64,000 bases of DNA from Oscillospiraceae bacterium (GCA_022800935.1 JAAWRH010000016.1:1-64000), one strand, 5' to 3'; positions 1 to 7,794 are shown, numbered from the stretch's first letter. Numbers and translations: made by a program. The notes: generated by a model not told the origin, from the sequence alone.

Positions 1-149
1 GTCTGAATGATATACCCGTCAATGGCAATCTTGCGAAGATACGCCGCCATGTTCCGGGTGGGGACGAGCTTCATTTTCTGTTCAATCAATGCCCTTTCTT
101 CCTCTGTTACATAGAATTTGATTTGTACTTTTCTTTTGCGTCCGTTCAT
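1..149 (-). CDS. mobC: MobC-like relaxosome accessory protein (N-terminal part, cut by window edge)
   Basis: The first 49 codons of a leftward gene are present. The start at 149 has a strong GGAAAGGAG site upstream. The peptide begins MNGRKRKVQIKFYV and continues with TEEERALIEQKM, the ribbon-helix-helix-like N-terminus of MobC proteins of Tn1549-type elements. These bind the origin of transfer beside the relaxase and help to nick it. The C-terminal part and the expected relaxase lie beyond the left edge. Identification rests on this short N-terminus and on its place in the element. Confidence 0.7.
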   Translation of the reverse strand, partial: MNGRKRKVQIKFYVTEEERALIEQKMKLVPTRNMAAYLRKIAIDGYIIQ

Positions 150-392
150 GCAAGCACTCCTTTCCGTTCCGAGGGTTTGGGACACTTCCCAACAAGCAAT
201 TTTCAACCGACGCACCGCAGGACGGGAGGAAGAAAATACGGAAAAGGGTACTCTTTTCCTATGCTTGCTAAGAAAGTTTTTCCTTACTACCTACAATGCC
301 TAAAAGGTCTTTTTTGCCAAAGAATAGCAAAAGAAAAACGCCGCAATCCTGCGACGCTTCAAGAACTCTATGTAGACGAAAACGAGGGAACA

Positions 393-752
393 TTATTCCC
401 CCGTCCTGTCATTGTTGGCTTCTTCTATGCCTTTTGCAGTAGCAGACATGATTTTTAAGTCCGTTTCGCTCATAGTGTCAAGCATGGTATCAAGCTGACG
501 GCGGCGAGTGGACTTCTCCTGTTCCCGTTCCGGAAAAAAGAACTGGTCTACTGATACGTCAAGCAGGGTTACAAGCTCATACAAAATCTGTAAACTTGGG
601 TGCTGCCCGCTGTTCTCAATGGAGGCGATATATCGGGGCGCAATGTTTAGCTTATCCGCTAACTGGTTGCGGGACAATCCCTTTGTTTTCCTTGCTGCTT
701 TTATAGCCTGCCCGAAAGTCTTAAAATCGAATTTTTCTTTACTCTGCTTCAT
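393..752 (-). CDS. XRE-family helix-turn-helix regulator
   Basis: A 119-residue protein with one Cro/CI-type HTH at about residues 13-67 (GQAIKAARKTKGLSRNQLA, then IAPRYIASIE) and a short charged tail. It probably binds DNA as a dimer and controls element or cargo genes. It is transcribed away from the sigma/ABC cassette, with about 250 bp of A+T-rich shared upstream DNA carrying a repeated octamer that could be its operator. Proteins of this size and position are common in Tn1549-type elements. The regulated genes are inferred from position only. Confidence 0.8.
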   Translation of the reverse strand: MKQSKEKFDFKTFGQAIKAARKTKGLSRNQLADKLNIAPRYIASIENSGQHPSLQILYELVTLLDVSVDQFFFPEREQEKSTRRRQLDTMLDTMSETDLKIMSATAKGIEEANNDRTGE

Positions 753-813
753 AATTATTTCACCCAGTTACATTTTACTGTTCCTCTTTTCTTCGGGATA
801 TGATTATACATAT

Positions 814-843
814 CATAGTATGGATTGAAATAGTGCATAGTAT
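814..843. repeat. Direct octamer repeat between divergent regulator and sigma gene
   Basis: CATAGTAT occurs at 814-821 and again at 836-843, a 22-bp period that puts both copies on the same face of the helix. The pair lies upstream of the XRE gene (start 752). This is a plausible operator for that regulator, but no binding is shown. Confidence 0.4.
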
Positions 844-904
844 AAATTGCTATTGTTTGAATATCCGGGTATAATTAGTATGCTTGTAAGTTGAAAAAAT
901 TTTT

Positions 905-933
905 TTGAAAAATTTAAATCCTTTTTATATCCT
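905..933 (+). promoter_or_regulatory. Candidate sigma-A promoter of the sigma/ABC cassette
   Basis: TTGAAA at 905-910 and TATCCT at 928-933 are 17 bp apart, upstream of the ECF sigma gene. The surroundings are extremely A+T-rich, so chance matches are easy. Confidence 0.4.
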
Positions 934-1000
934 TAATTGTTTATACAGTGTAAGACGTTTTACAAAAGAAAGGCGGTGACACAACATCGAAGATTTTATA

Positions 1001-1534
1001 TTGATAAAAAAAATACAAGCGGGCGATACAGAAGCATTTGATATATTAGTCCGTAAATATTACAGTGTAATTTATCAGTTTTGTTATCGGAGATTAAATG
1101 GAGATACTGACACCGCAGCAGATATTACACAAGATGTATTTTTGAAACTGTTAGAGAATATTCATACTGTTCGTATGTTAGGAAAGTTTCAAAATTATCT
1201 ACTAACTATCGCCGCAAATACTTGTAATAACTATTTCAAAAAAGCGAAGCCCACATACACAGACTTAAACGCTTTAGATATTATAGATGACACAAACGAT
1301 ACTTTAGAAAAAGTGATAGAAAATGAAAATAAAATAGAAGTTCGCAGAGCACTTCATTCATTGCCTGATTATCAGAAAGAAGTTATCATTTTACGTTTTT
1401 ATCATAACTTGAAAATACGAGAGATTGCAAAAATTACAAAGTCAAATATCCCCACTGTAAAATCCAGACTAAGACAGGGATTGCAAAAAATAGAACGATA
1501 CCTTAAAGATTTCAAAGGAGGCGATAATGTATGA
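1001..1534 (+). CDS. ECF-type RNA polymerase sigma factor
   Basis: A 177-residue sigma-70 family protein. Region 2 spans about residues 10-80 (EAFDILVRKYYSVIYQFCYR, DITQDVFLKLLENI) and region 4 about 115-170 (LPDYQKEVIILRFYHNLKI, then IREIAKI and VKSRLRQGL). It should direct RNA polymerase to its own regulon, probably including this cassette. The stop overlaps the next gene by 4 bp, so the two are probably translationally coupled. The start is uncertain. TTG at 1001 is the first usual codon, but the good ribosome site (AAAGGCGGTG, 969-978) is 22 bases upstream. It would fit an ATC codon at 986 much better, giving five more residues. Codon use is far more A+T-rich than in the chromosome. Confidence 0.85.
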   Translation: MIKKIQAGDTEAFDILVRKYYSVIYQFCYRRLNGDTDTAADITQDVFLKLLENIHTVRMLGKFQNYLLTIAANTCNNYFKKAKPTYTDLNALDIIDDTNDTLEKVIENENKIEVRRALHSLPDYQKEVIILRFYHNLKIREIAKITKSNIPTVKSRLRQGLQKIERYLKDFKGGDNV

Positions 1535-2301
1535 AAAAAAATAATGACATTCAAGAATGGTTGCGGCTTTATGATACATCTGTCATACCAGAAAACAAAA
1601 TGAATGAACTGATTTCTGCCGGAAAAAAATACATGGATAGTGCTGAATTTAATAAAAATTCTTTACAAAATATTTTGTTAAGTCAATTACAGTATTTACC
1701 TTTTTCTTTTTGGATTATACAAATAGGATTGATTATTATATCTATTTTGGTAGTTTGTTTATTCGGCTACTGGAGTGTTCCTCTCCATTATCCTTTAACA
1801 GTACTTGTAATCATTATTCCGCTAATCGTGTTGGTGGGGGTTCGAGAAGTTTCTAAAAGTAACATTTACGATATGTGGGAAATAGAACAATCCAGTCGTT
1901 GCCAGTTAGTAAAGATTACCGCTTGTCGTATGTTAATCATTGGCTTAGCTGATTTATTTTTAATAACAAGTGTTTTAGTAATAACAAGTTTTTATTATCA
2001 ACAATCCATACTTGAAATAATTTTGTATGGTATGGTTCCATTTAATATTTCTTGTACTTGCTACCTTTTTACAATTATAAAAAATGAAAAGGGGCAAATT
2101 ACTTATCACTTATTTGTATGTATGATTTGTATAGCAGTCATATTTTCAATTATCTTAAAGCAGGAAATTCTATTTGAAACATCAATGTTATGGGGTTGGG
2201 TTGCTTTTTATTTCTTTTCGCTTATCTTATTAGGGAAAACGATATGGAACTACATGAAACATGAAAAAATGATAGGAGAATTGGCATGGAACTTACAATA
2301 A
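1531..2301 (+). CDS. Polytopic membrane protein of the sigma/ABC cassette
   Basis: A 256-residue protein with about 60 hydrophilic N-terminal residues followed by some six hydrophobic segments (near residues 60-82, 86-107, 130-153, 158-180, 192-210 and 217-237). It starts inside the sigma gene stop, with AAAGGAGGCG as ribosome site, and its end overlaps the ABC ATPase. Position directly after an ECF sigma gene and the soluble N-terminus fit a membrane anti-sigma or sensor protein. A second permease subunit of the transporter is equally possible. I do not recognise a named family. Confidence 0.6.
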   Translation: MKKNNDIQEWLRLYDTSVIPENKMNELISAGKKYMDSAEFNKNSLQNILLSQLQYLPFSFWIIQIGLIIISILVVCLFGYWSVPLHYPLTVLVIIIPLIVLVGVREVSKSNIYDMWEIEQSSRCQLVKITACRMLIIGLADLFLITSVLVITSFYYQQSILEIILYGMVPFNISCTCYLFTIIKNEKGQITYHLFVCMICIAVIFSIILKQEILFETSMLWGWVAFYFFSLILLGKTIWNYMKHEKMIGELAWNLQ

Positions 2302-3161
2302 ATAATCTTTCTAAAGAATATGGAAAAAAGAAAGCTGTACGGTGTTTTAATGCAACTTTGACGAATGGCGTATATGGTTTACTAGGCGCAAATGGTGCAG
2401 GTAAAACTACTCTTATGCGTATGATATGTGATGTTCAAACAGAAACCAAAGGGGCTATTATGTTCAATGGGCAAAACATTCACGACTTAGGGGAACAATA
2501 TCGTAATATTTTAGGATATTTGCCACAGCATTTTGGGTATTATCCAAACTTTACAGCATATAAATTTTTGATGTATATTGCGGCAATTAAAGGTCTTCCG
2601 CATAAGAAAGCCCATAATCGTTCTTTAGAATTGTTAGAAAAAGTAGGCTTAACGGAACAAAAAAATGCAAAAATAAAAACTTTTTCTGGCGGTATGAAGC
2701 AAAGGTTGGGGATTGCTCAAGCACTTTTGAATAATCCTAAAATTTTAATTTTAGATGAACCAACAGCAGGGCTTGACCCAAAAGAACGTGTTAGATTTCG
2801 TAATCTTATTAGTACGTTAGCTGAAAATCGTATTGTGATTTTGTCAACACATATTGTTTCCGATGTTGAATATATCGCAAAAGAAATACTGATTATGAAA
2901 AATGGAGAATTATTACGTCAAGGTTCGCCTGAAACAATTTTGAAGTCAATCCATTCTTTTGTGTGGGAATGTGACGTGCCTAGGCAGGAAATCGAACTAT
3001 TAGAGAAAAATTATATTGTAGCAAATCTAAAACATAGTGCAGAAGCTGAGCGTTTAAGAATTATATCAGAAGTATCGCCTTATACAACTGCATGGAATGT
3101 AGAGCCGACATTAGAGGATTTGTATTTATACTATTTTGCGGAGGTGTCTGATAATGAATGA
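2286..3161 (+). CDS. ABC transporter ATP-binding protein
   Basis: A 291-residue ATPase with Walker A GANGAGKTT (34-42), signature FSGGMKQRLG and Walker B ILILDEPTAGLDP, then a D-loop and H-switch (STHIVSD). It is a single nucleotide-binding domain plus about 70 C-terminal residues, as in BcrA/CcmA-type exporters of peptides and antibiotics. It starts inside the preceding gene and overlaps the following permease, so all four cassette genes appear to form one operon. Homologous cassettes in clostridial elements often confer peptide-antibiotic tolerance. Which substrate is used here cannot be read from the sequence. Confidence 0.9.
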   Translation: MELTINNLSKEYGKKKAVRCFNATLTNGVYGLLGANGAGKTTLMRMICDVQTETKGAIMFNGQNIHDLGEQYRNILGYLPQHFGYYPNFTAYKFLMYIAAIKGLPHKKAHNRSLELLEKVGLTEQKNAKIKTFSGGMKQRLGIAQALLNNPKILILDEPTAGLDPKERVRFRNLISTLAENRIVILSTHIVSDVEYIAKEILIMKNGELLRQGSPETILKSIHSFVWECDVPRQEIELLEKNYIVANLKHSAEAERLRIISEVSPYTTAWNVEPTLEDLYLYYFAEVSDNE

Positions 3162-4260
3162 TATGATAAAAGCAGAGAGGGAAAAGATACTTTCAAGGAA
3201 GCAAACTAAAATTCTTTTTATTACAGGAGTTATCCTAATAATAGCCTATTTTTTTCTGTTTCAATTTAATTATAGTTCTGTATTTTATAATTATGATACT
3301 GGGAAAATGGATACAGTAAGCGGATTTGCTGCGATTGAACAAAGAAAAGAAAATGCAGATATATTTGCAGGCGAATTGACCCCGGAAATATTAACACTCA
3401 TGGAGCAAAAAATAGCAGAAGCCAAAACAGCTACCGATACAAAAGACGAAAATTCGGCTTTTTCTGCACTTCATGTTTACAGAGACCAAACAGCTATTTT
3501 GGAATATATGACAGAACCAGACGGAAAGATGCAATCCATTGAAGAAGCTTATCCTAATCATAAGTCTGTTGTTTTGGGATATTGTGATGGGTGGGATAAA
3601 ATGCTATCCAGTATGGGAAGTATTTTAGCGATACTTTTATGTCTGCTTGTCGTAATTACTTTATCCCCGGTTTTTTCAGAAGAATATGCTTGCCATACAG
3701 ATAGTGTGATTTATGCGGCGCGTTATGGAAAAACGAAATTAGTGACAGCGAAAATCATTGCTTCTTTAGAAACTATTACAGCAATGTACGTTATTTTCTT
3801 ATTACTTAATTTTATTCTATATATGGGGATATATGGACTACAAGGGTGGAATGTAAATATTCAATCTTCATTACATTATGCAACCTCTACCTATAATTTG
3901 ACTTTCTTACAAATGTTTTTGATTTCAGTAGTATGCAATATATTGGGAATTGTTGCAATGACAATTATCACACTGTTTATTAGCGCTAAATTGAATACTC
4001 CGGTTACAGCTCTTATTACTTCATGTGTAGTATGTTTTTTACCAGTTTTATTTGACTTTACTGAGAGCGTACCGTTACTCCAAAAATTACAAGAAATTTG
4101 TCCGATTTTTATGCTTCATATGAATGGTGTATTTGCCAAAATGAAAACATATATAGGTATTCAACAACCTATTATCATGTTACTTTTTAATATGATTGTT
4201 GTAGTTCTATTTTCCTTAATGATAAAGAATATAGTAAAAAAACATCAAGTCATGGGATAA
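3154..4260 (+). CDS. ABC transporter permease
   Basis: About 368 residues from ATG 3154, which follows GGAGGTG at good spacing; an in-frame TTG at 3136 lacks this. One N-terminal membrane helix is followed by a roughly 115-residue extracytoplasmic loop. About five further helices follow (near residues 160-180, 205-230, 260-285, 295-310 and 345-365). This is the ABC-2 layout that pairs with the upstream single-domain ATPase. It overlaps that gene by 8 bp and ends the cassette. Low G+C matches the rest of the cassette and differs from the element backbone, so the four genes probably arrived as a unit. Confidence 0.8.
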   Translation: MNDMIKAEREKILSRKQTKILFITGVILIIAYFFLFQFNYSSVFYNYDTGKMDTVSGFAAIEQRKENADIFAGELTPEILTLMEQKIAEAKTATDTKDENSAFSALHVYRDQTAILEYMTEPDGKMQSIEEAYPNHKSVVLGYCDGWDKMLSSMGSILAILLCLLVVITLSPVFSEEYACHTDSVIYAARYGKTKLVTAKIIASLETITAMYVIFLLLNFILYMGIYGLQGWNVNIQSSLHYATSTYNLTFLQMFLISVVCNILGIVAMTIITLFISAKLNTPVTALITSCVVCFLPVLFDFTESVPLLQKLQEICPIFMLHMNGVFAKMKTYIGIQQPIIMLLFNMIVVVLFSLMIKNIVKKHQVMG

Positions 4261-4330
4261 CTAAATATAAGCTGATAAACTTTGAAGAATGACACCATTT
4301 TGGAGTTAATTATTCATTTTACCTGCCGGG

Positions 4331-4356
4331 CGACGGCAAAAGAAAAAAAGCCGTCG
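4331..4356 (+). repeat. Hairpin downstream of the cassette
   Basis: CGACGGC and GCCGTCG form a perfect 7-bp stem around a purine-only loop of 12 bases. No T-run follows. It may assist the stronger terminator just downstream. Confidence 0.45.
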
Positions 4357-4384
4357 TAATGCAGATATATTTTCACGCGCCTTT

Positions 4385-4425
4385 GAAGCGGTGGCTTTGA
4401 TTTTTAGAGCCGCCGCTTCTTTTTG
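4385..4425 (+). terminator. Rho-independent terminator of the sigma/ABC cassette
   Basis: GAAGCGGTGGCT (4385-4396) pairs with AGCCGCCGCTTC (4408-4419), a 12-bp stem with one G-T pair. TTTTT follows directly, about 125 bp after the permease stop. Confidence 0.75.
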
Positions 4426-4494
4426 CATAATTTAAGCAACGACGCCCCTATTTAACCTTGCAATCAGCATGGCGGCATATAGGAGGTTGCCGTT

Positions 4495-4608
4495 ATGTTG
4501 AGTGAAATAGTCTTTACTTATCTGACAAATGGAAGTCTTTTGTCAAAAAAAGTTTATACCTTACAACAGGATATTCCGGGCATTGGTATGAACTGTCAAA
4601 TCAATTAA
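4495..4608 (+). CDS. Small 37-residue protein of the element, function unknown
   Basis: ATG 4495 lies eight bases after AGGAGG, ideal spacing, and the frame ends at TAA 4606-4608. The peptide starts MLSEIVFTYLTNG and has no recognisable motif. It stands between two terminators (4385-4425 and 4638-4668), so it would be a one-gene transcript. The ribosome site and the closing terminator support real expression; no function is proposed. Confidence 0.5.
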   Translation: MLSEIVFTYLTNGSLLSKKVYTLQQDIPGIGMNCQIN

Positions 4609-4637
4609 ATACTGCTGTTATTTCCTATGCGTCTGTC

Positions 4638-4668
4638 TGCGCCTTGCAGGTAGGCGCATTTTCTTTTT
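4638..4668 (+). terminator. Rho-independent terminator after the small ORF
   Basis: TGCGCCT (4638-4644) and AGGCGCA (4652-4658) form a perfect 7-bp stem with a 7-base loop, followed by TTTTCTTTTT. Confidence 0.75.
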
Positions 4669-4786
4669 CCCCCAAAATTTTTTCAAAAAATTTTCAAACT
4701 GATTGGCATAGTTTTGTCGAGTGGAACTGGGGGTTACGAAAGGGGAAGTCATCACCACTTTTGCCAACGCGAAAGGAGGTGAAACC

Positions 4787-5230
4787 ATGAATGAGCCTAT
4801 TCGTACCCAGTGGCAAATCCGTTGTGCTTTTAACGGTTATTGTAAGCGAGCTTTACAGAATGAAATGCTTGCAGCCAAAAGGGATATAAAGCGTCGGCAG
4901 CGACGCGAAGTTACTTTTTCTGACTTAACTTCACAGGAAGAAAAGCAGCTTTTTGTTTGCGACCAGTATTTTGCAGATGATGAAGCTGAAAAATCCTTTG
5001 TTATAGCAGGAAAAGAAATTACTGCAAAGCTGCTTGCCGAAGCTCTGCACTCCCTGCCGGAAGAAAAGCGCGAAGCCGTCCTGCTGTATTATTTCTTTGA
5101 TATGAGTGATGTGGAAATTGCAAAGCTCCACAACATTCCGAGAAGTACCGTACAGTACAGACGGACAAGCTCTTTTGAACTGTTAAAACGCTATTTGGAG
5201 GAACGCGCCTATGACGAAAATGATTGGTAA
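4787..5230 (+). CDS. Sigma-70 family protein of the conjugative element
   Basis: A 147-residue protein with a C-terminal sigma region 4 HTH (about residues 85-145: LHSLPEEKREAVLLYYFF, DVEIAKLHNIPRSTVQYRR). Its N-terminal half is poorly matched to region 2. ATG 4787 follows AAAGGAGGTG. Proteins of this kind sit just upstream of the HTH protein, xis and int in Tn916/Tn1549 elements and are thought to help to control excision or transfer genes. It overlaps the next gene by 20 bp, so translation is probably coupled. It may act as a regulator rather than a true sigma factor. Confidence 0.75.
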   Translation: MNEPIRTQWQIRCAFNGYCKRALQNEMLAAKRDIKRRQRREVTFSDLTSQEEKQLFVCDQYFADDEAEKSFVIAGKEITAKLLAEALHSLPEEKREAVLLYYFFDMSDVEIAKLHNIPRSTVQYRRTSSFELLKRYLEERAYDENDW

Positions 5231-5462
5231 CACCGAACAAGATGAACGCGGCTTGTTACCTTATCCGGTAATCATAGCTGCAATTAAGGGCGACCCGGAA
5301 GCTATGAACATTGTTATACAACATTATGATAGTGAAATAGCTTATCTCTCTATGCGAACTCTCCGCAACGAGCGCGGCAATACTTATTATGGCATAGATG
5401 AAGATATACGCGACCGTTTGCGTTCACACCTTATACGGGCAGTCCTTTCATTCAAAGTTTAA
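5211..5462 (+). CDS. Helix-turn-helix protein of Tn916-like elements
   Basis: An 83-residue protein (LLPYPVIIAAIKGDPEAMN, YGIDEDIRDRLRSHLIRAVL) of the small HTH family found beside the sigma-like gene in Tn916-type elements. It starts inside the preceding gene. The pair probably works together in transcription control of the element. The pattern PEAMNIVIQHYDSEI resembles the start of sigma region 2, so the two neighbouring proteins may represent a split sigma factor: region 2 here, region 4 in the upstream gene. That reading is inference. Confidence 0.75.
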   Translation: MTKMIGNTEQDERGLLPYPVIIAAIKGDPEAMNIVIQHYDSEIAYLSMRTLRNERGNTYYGIDEDIRDRLRSHLIRAVLSFKV

Positions 5463-5874
5463 GATAGTTGCGAGCAGCGTCCCCCTTTCCGCTGCTTACT
5501 TACTTGAACTTTTTTGTTCCTTGACAAAGAAAGCGGCGCAATAGAACGGCAACGCAGCATAAGGCAAATCGGATACGTTCCTTTTGTGTCGAGCCATGCG
5601 GCGGGTACGCCATGACCTTTCTCTTAATAGAAAAGTGAGCGAGAAATACCACACCGTAAAGCAGAGATAGCAGCCTGCGGGCGATAACGCACAGAATACA
5701 TAATGATACTTCCTTACAGCCATAGTCCGAGCGTTAGAAGCGTCGCAGGCAATGGGTAGGGCTTCGGCAGACCGCCGGAGGGGTGCAACTCCCATGAGGT
5801 TACGCTAATAGCCGTCCGATTAAAGCCTATGTTACAGATTAACTTTTGACCCATTAAGAAAGGGGGACGACAAA
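5463..5874. other. Gap of 412 bp before xis with no convincing gene
   Basis: The only long frame (5496-5795, minus) lacks a ribosome site and has an unusual amino-acid mix, so it is not called. The last 120 bp are rich in short G+C self-complementary pieces (for example around 5755-5800) and may form a structured xis/int leader. No terminator or clear promoter was found. Confidence 0.4.
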
Positions 5875-6078
5875 TTGAACAATAACGACGTGCCGATTTG
5901 GGAAAAGTACACGCTTACCATAGAAGAAGCAGCAAAATATTTCCGTATCGGAGAAAGCAAGCTGCGGAAACTGGCAGAAGAAAATCCCGTCCCGGACTGG
6001 GTAATGATGAACGGAAACCGTATTCAGATTAAGCGGAAGCAGTTTGAAAAAATGATTGATACGGTGGACGCAATATGA
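5875..6078 (+). CDS. xis: Excisionase of the conjugative element
   Basis: A 67-residue basic protein starting at TTG 5875, which lies eight bases after AAGGGGGACG. It contains the Tn916 Xis signature [20 protein letters not shown] and ends in [18 protein letters not shown]. Xis is a winged-helix DNA-bending protein that binds next to the element ends and steers the integrase toward excision. It sits 79 bp upstream of int, as in the family. Full length compared with Tn916 Xis (67 residues). Confidence 0.95.
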   Translation: MNNNDVPIWEKYTLTIEEAAKYFRIGESKLRKLAEENPVPDWVMMNGNRIQIKRKQFEKMIDTVDAI

Positions 6079-6157
6079 TAGTGAAATCGAGCCTTGAATG
6101 TGGTACAATGTAGTCAAGCATATCAAGGCTCTTTCCATTATGGAAAGGAGCATAACG

Positions 6158-7351
6158 ATGTCGGAAAAAAGACGGGATAATAAAAATCGTATTCTCCGCA
6201 CCGGAGAGAGCCAGAGAAAAGACGGGAGATATGCCTACAAATATATAGATACCTTTGGGAAACCGCAGTTTGTGTATTCTTGGAAGTTAGTGCCTACGGA
6301 CAAAACCCCGGCAGGAAAACGCGACGATATAGCGTTGAGGGAAAAAGAGAAAGAAATCCAAAAAGACCTTGACGACGGTATCGACCATATCGGAAAGAAA
6401 ATGACAGTCTGCCAGCTCTACGCAAAGCAGATACGCCACCGGGCAAATGTGCGGCATGGTACAAAGCAGGGGCGAAAACAGCTTATGCGGATTTTGCAGG
6501 AGGATAAACTTGGAGCCTGCCGGATTGAAAATGTGAAGCTCTCCGACGCAAAGGAATGGGCGTTACGCATGAAAGAAAAAGGTTACGGCTTCAAGACTAT
6601 CAACAACTACAAGCGTTCCTTAAAGGCTGCCTTTTACACAGCCATACAGGACGATTGTATTCGTAAAAATCCGTTTGACTTCCAGTTGAACACAGTCCTT
6701 GAAGATGATACGGAACCAAAGGAACCTCTATCCCCTACGCAGGAAGCGGCTTTTCTGTCCTTTGTGCAGCATGATAAAGTCTATCAGAAATACTACGACG
6801 AGATTATCATACTGTTAGGGACAGGGCTTCGCATTTCGGAACTCTGCGGACTGACGGAAGCTGACATTGACTTAGACAAACAGCTTATCAATGTAGACCG
6901 CCAACTTTTGAAGATTGCAGACGTGGGCTACTATGTGGAAACGCCTAAGACCAAAAGCGGCAACCGGGTTATTCCTATGAGTGAAAAAGTGTTGGAAGCA
7001 TTTCAACGGGTGCTGAACAAACGGAAATATGCACAGCCTGTTATTTTGGAGGGCTACACAAAGTTTCTGTTCCTTAACCGGAACGGCTTGCCAAAAGTGG
7101 CAGTCAACTATGAAAGTATGTTCCGGGGGCTTGTAAGGAAATACAACAAAACGCAAAAGGTAGCATTGCCAAAGGTAATGACACCGCACACCTTACGCCA
7201 CACATTCTGCACCACGTTAGCAAATGCAGGAATGAACCCAAAGGCATTGCAGTACATCATGGGACATTCCAACATCAATATGACGCTGAACTATTACGCG
7301 CATACGACTTCCGAAACGTCGATAACAGAAATGAAGCGGCTGATTGCCTAA
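6158..7351 (+). CDS. int: Tyrosine recombinase (integrase) of the Tn916/Tn1549 family
   Basis: A 397-residue integrase from ATG 6158 (ribosome site GGAAAGGAG). It has an arm-binding N-terminal domain (about 1-70), a core-binding domain (about 80-180) and a catalytic domain. Catalytic residues can be read: R225 in GTGLRISELCG, H344 and R347 in PHTLRHTF, H370 in MGHSN, and the nucleophile Y379 or Y380 in LNYYAH. These positions match Tn916 Int, so the enzyme should be active. It cuts and rejoins the element ends during excision and integration. Repeats that could be its arm sites lie just downstream. Confidence 0.97.
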   Translation: MSEKRRDNKNRILRTGESQRKDGRYAYKYIDTFGKPQFVYSWKLVPTDKTPAGKRDDIALREKEKEIQKDLDDGIDHIGKKMTVCQLYAKQIRHRANVRHGTKQGRKQLMRILQEDKLGACRIENVKLSDAKEWALRMKEKGYGFKTINNYKRSLKAAFYTAIQDDCIRKNPFDFQLNTVLEDDTEPKEPLSPTQEAAFLSFVQHDKVYQKYYDEIIILLGTGLRISELCGLTEADIDLDKQLINVDRQLLKIADVGYYVETPKTKSGNRVIPMSEKVLEAFQRVLNKRKYAQPVILEGYTKFLFLNRNGLPKVAVNYESMFRGLVRKYNKTQKVALPKVMTPHTLRHTFCTTLANAGMNPKALQYIMGHSNINMTLNYYAHTTSETSITEMKRLIA

Positions 7352-7375
7352 GTAGTAAACGGAGAATTTACTACT
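7351..7375. repeat. Inverted repeat directly after int
   Basis: AGTAGTAAA (7351-7359) and TTTACTACT (7367-7375) are a perfect 9-bp inverted repeat with a 7-base loop, starting in the int stop codon. TACTACT recurs at 7381-7387. Candidate protein-binding cluster at the element end. Confidence 0.5.
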
Positions 7376-7410
7376 CCACATACTACTTTTGAACACCAAA
7401 ACATACGGGG

Positions 7411-7502
7411 ATATAAGAAGATTTGAGAATATCTTCCATAACGAAAAATGCCGGAAAAGCCTGTAACAATAGGCTATACCGGCATATAAGAACTTTTGAA
7501 AA
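7411..7502. repeat. Candidate integrase arm-type direct repeats
   Basis: ATATAAGAA followed two bases later by TTTGA and AA occurs at 7411-7429 and 7484-7502, 73 bp apart in the same orientation. Position between int and the element end is that of the arm-binding sites in Tn916-type elements. Spacing and similarity are read directly; the role is inferred. Confidence 0.5.
7449..7484 (+). terminator. Hairpin after int
   Basis: TGCCGG pairs with CCGGCA and, inside it, AGCCT pairs with AGGCT. The 11 base pairs are interrupted by a small internal loop. The T-run is absent, so termination of int transcription is possible but not certain. Confidence 0.4.
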
Positions 7503-7694
7503 GATAGTCAAAAATTACTTTGTGATTTATGAGCAAATTTTTTACGGTTTTTATTTCATTCTGGAGATGGTGCTATGAAGAAAAATTTAGGCAGGCATAT
7601 TTCTGAACCGACGGACAGCACCGCAACTATACGGGCTTTTTGATTAAGCGGTTTTTAGGTGTGGTTTTTTGTGCTTTTAAGCCGGTGCAGGGGT

Positions 7695-7754
7695 GTTTCG
7701 CGCCTGCGGGCGCGACCAGGGGCCTTTTGAGGAAAGGCCCCTGGACCCGAAACC
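7695..7754. repeat. Strong G+C-rich palindromic intergenic element
   Basis: Two nested stems stand side by side: CGCGCC/GGCGCG (7699-7714) and a perfect 12-bp stem, CCAGGGGCCTTT (7716-7727) with AAAGGCCCCTGG (7733-7744). Flanking GTTTCG (7695-7700) and CGAAAC (7748-7753) can close the whole into a three-way structure. Elements of this look are frequent between genes in clostridial genomes. Here it may also end transcription from either side. Confidence 0.6.
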
Positions 7755-7794
7755 TTTTTGATTTGACGTTGGTTAGCGGTTTTCTTGGGTTCTT

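Larger units (their letters stand above)
1..7560. mobile_element. Right part of a Tn916/Tn1549-family integrative conjugative element
   Basis: The stretch carries, in order, a mobC start, an XRE regulator, a sigma/ABC cargo cassette, a small sigma-like protein, an HTH protein, xis and int. Xis and Int are very close to those of Tn916/Tn1549, and int lies at the element edge as in that family. Base composition is clearly A+T-richer than the chromosome to the right. The left end (transfer genes, relaxase) lies outside the window. The right end is not resolved. It must lie after the integrase stop (7351) and the repeats to 7502, and before the host-like G+C-rich sequence from about 7680; 7560 is an estimate. 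Confidence 0.85.

Noticed and set aside
814-843. Short repeats considered as a CRISPR-like array
   Set aside because: Only two 8-bp units. No array of repeats and spacers and no cas gene exists in the window.
5496-5795. 99-codon frame on the - strand between the HTH gene and xis
   Set aside because: No ribosome site, odd Cys/Arg-rich composition, no recognisable motif, and position in a probable leader region.
7575-7643. 22-codon frame near the element end
   Set aside because: A weak ribosome-like GGAG stands upstream, but it is too short to assign and could be a cut target gene or chance.
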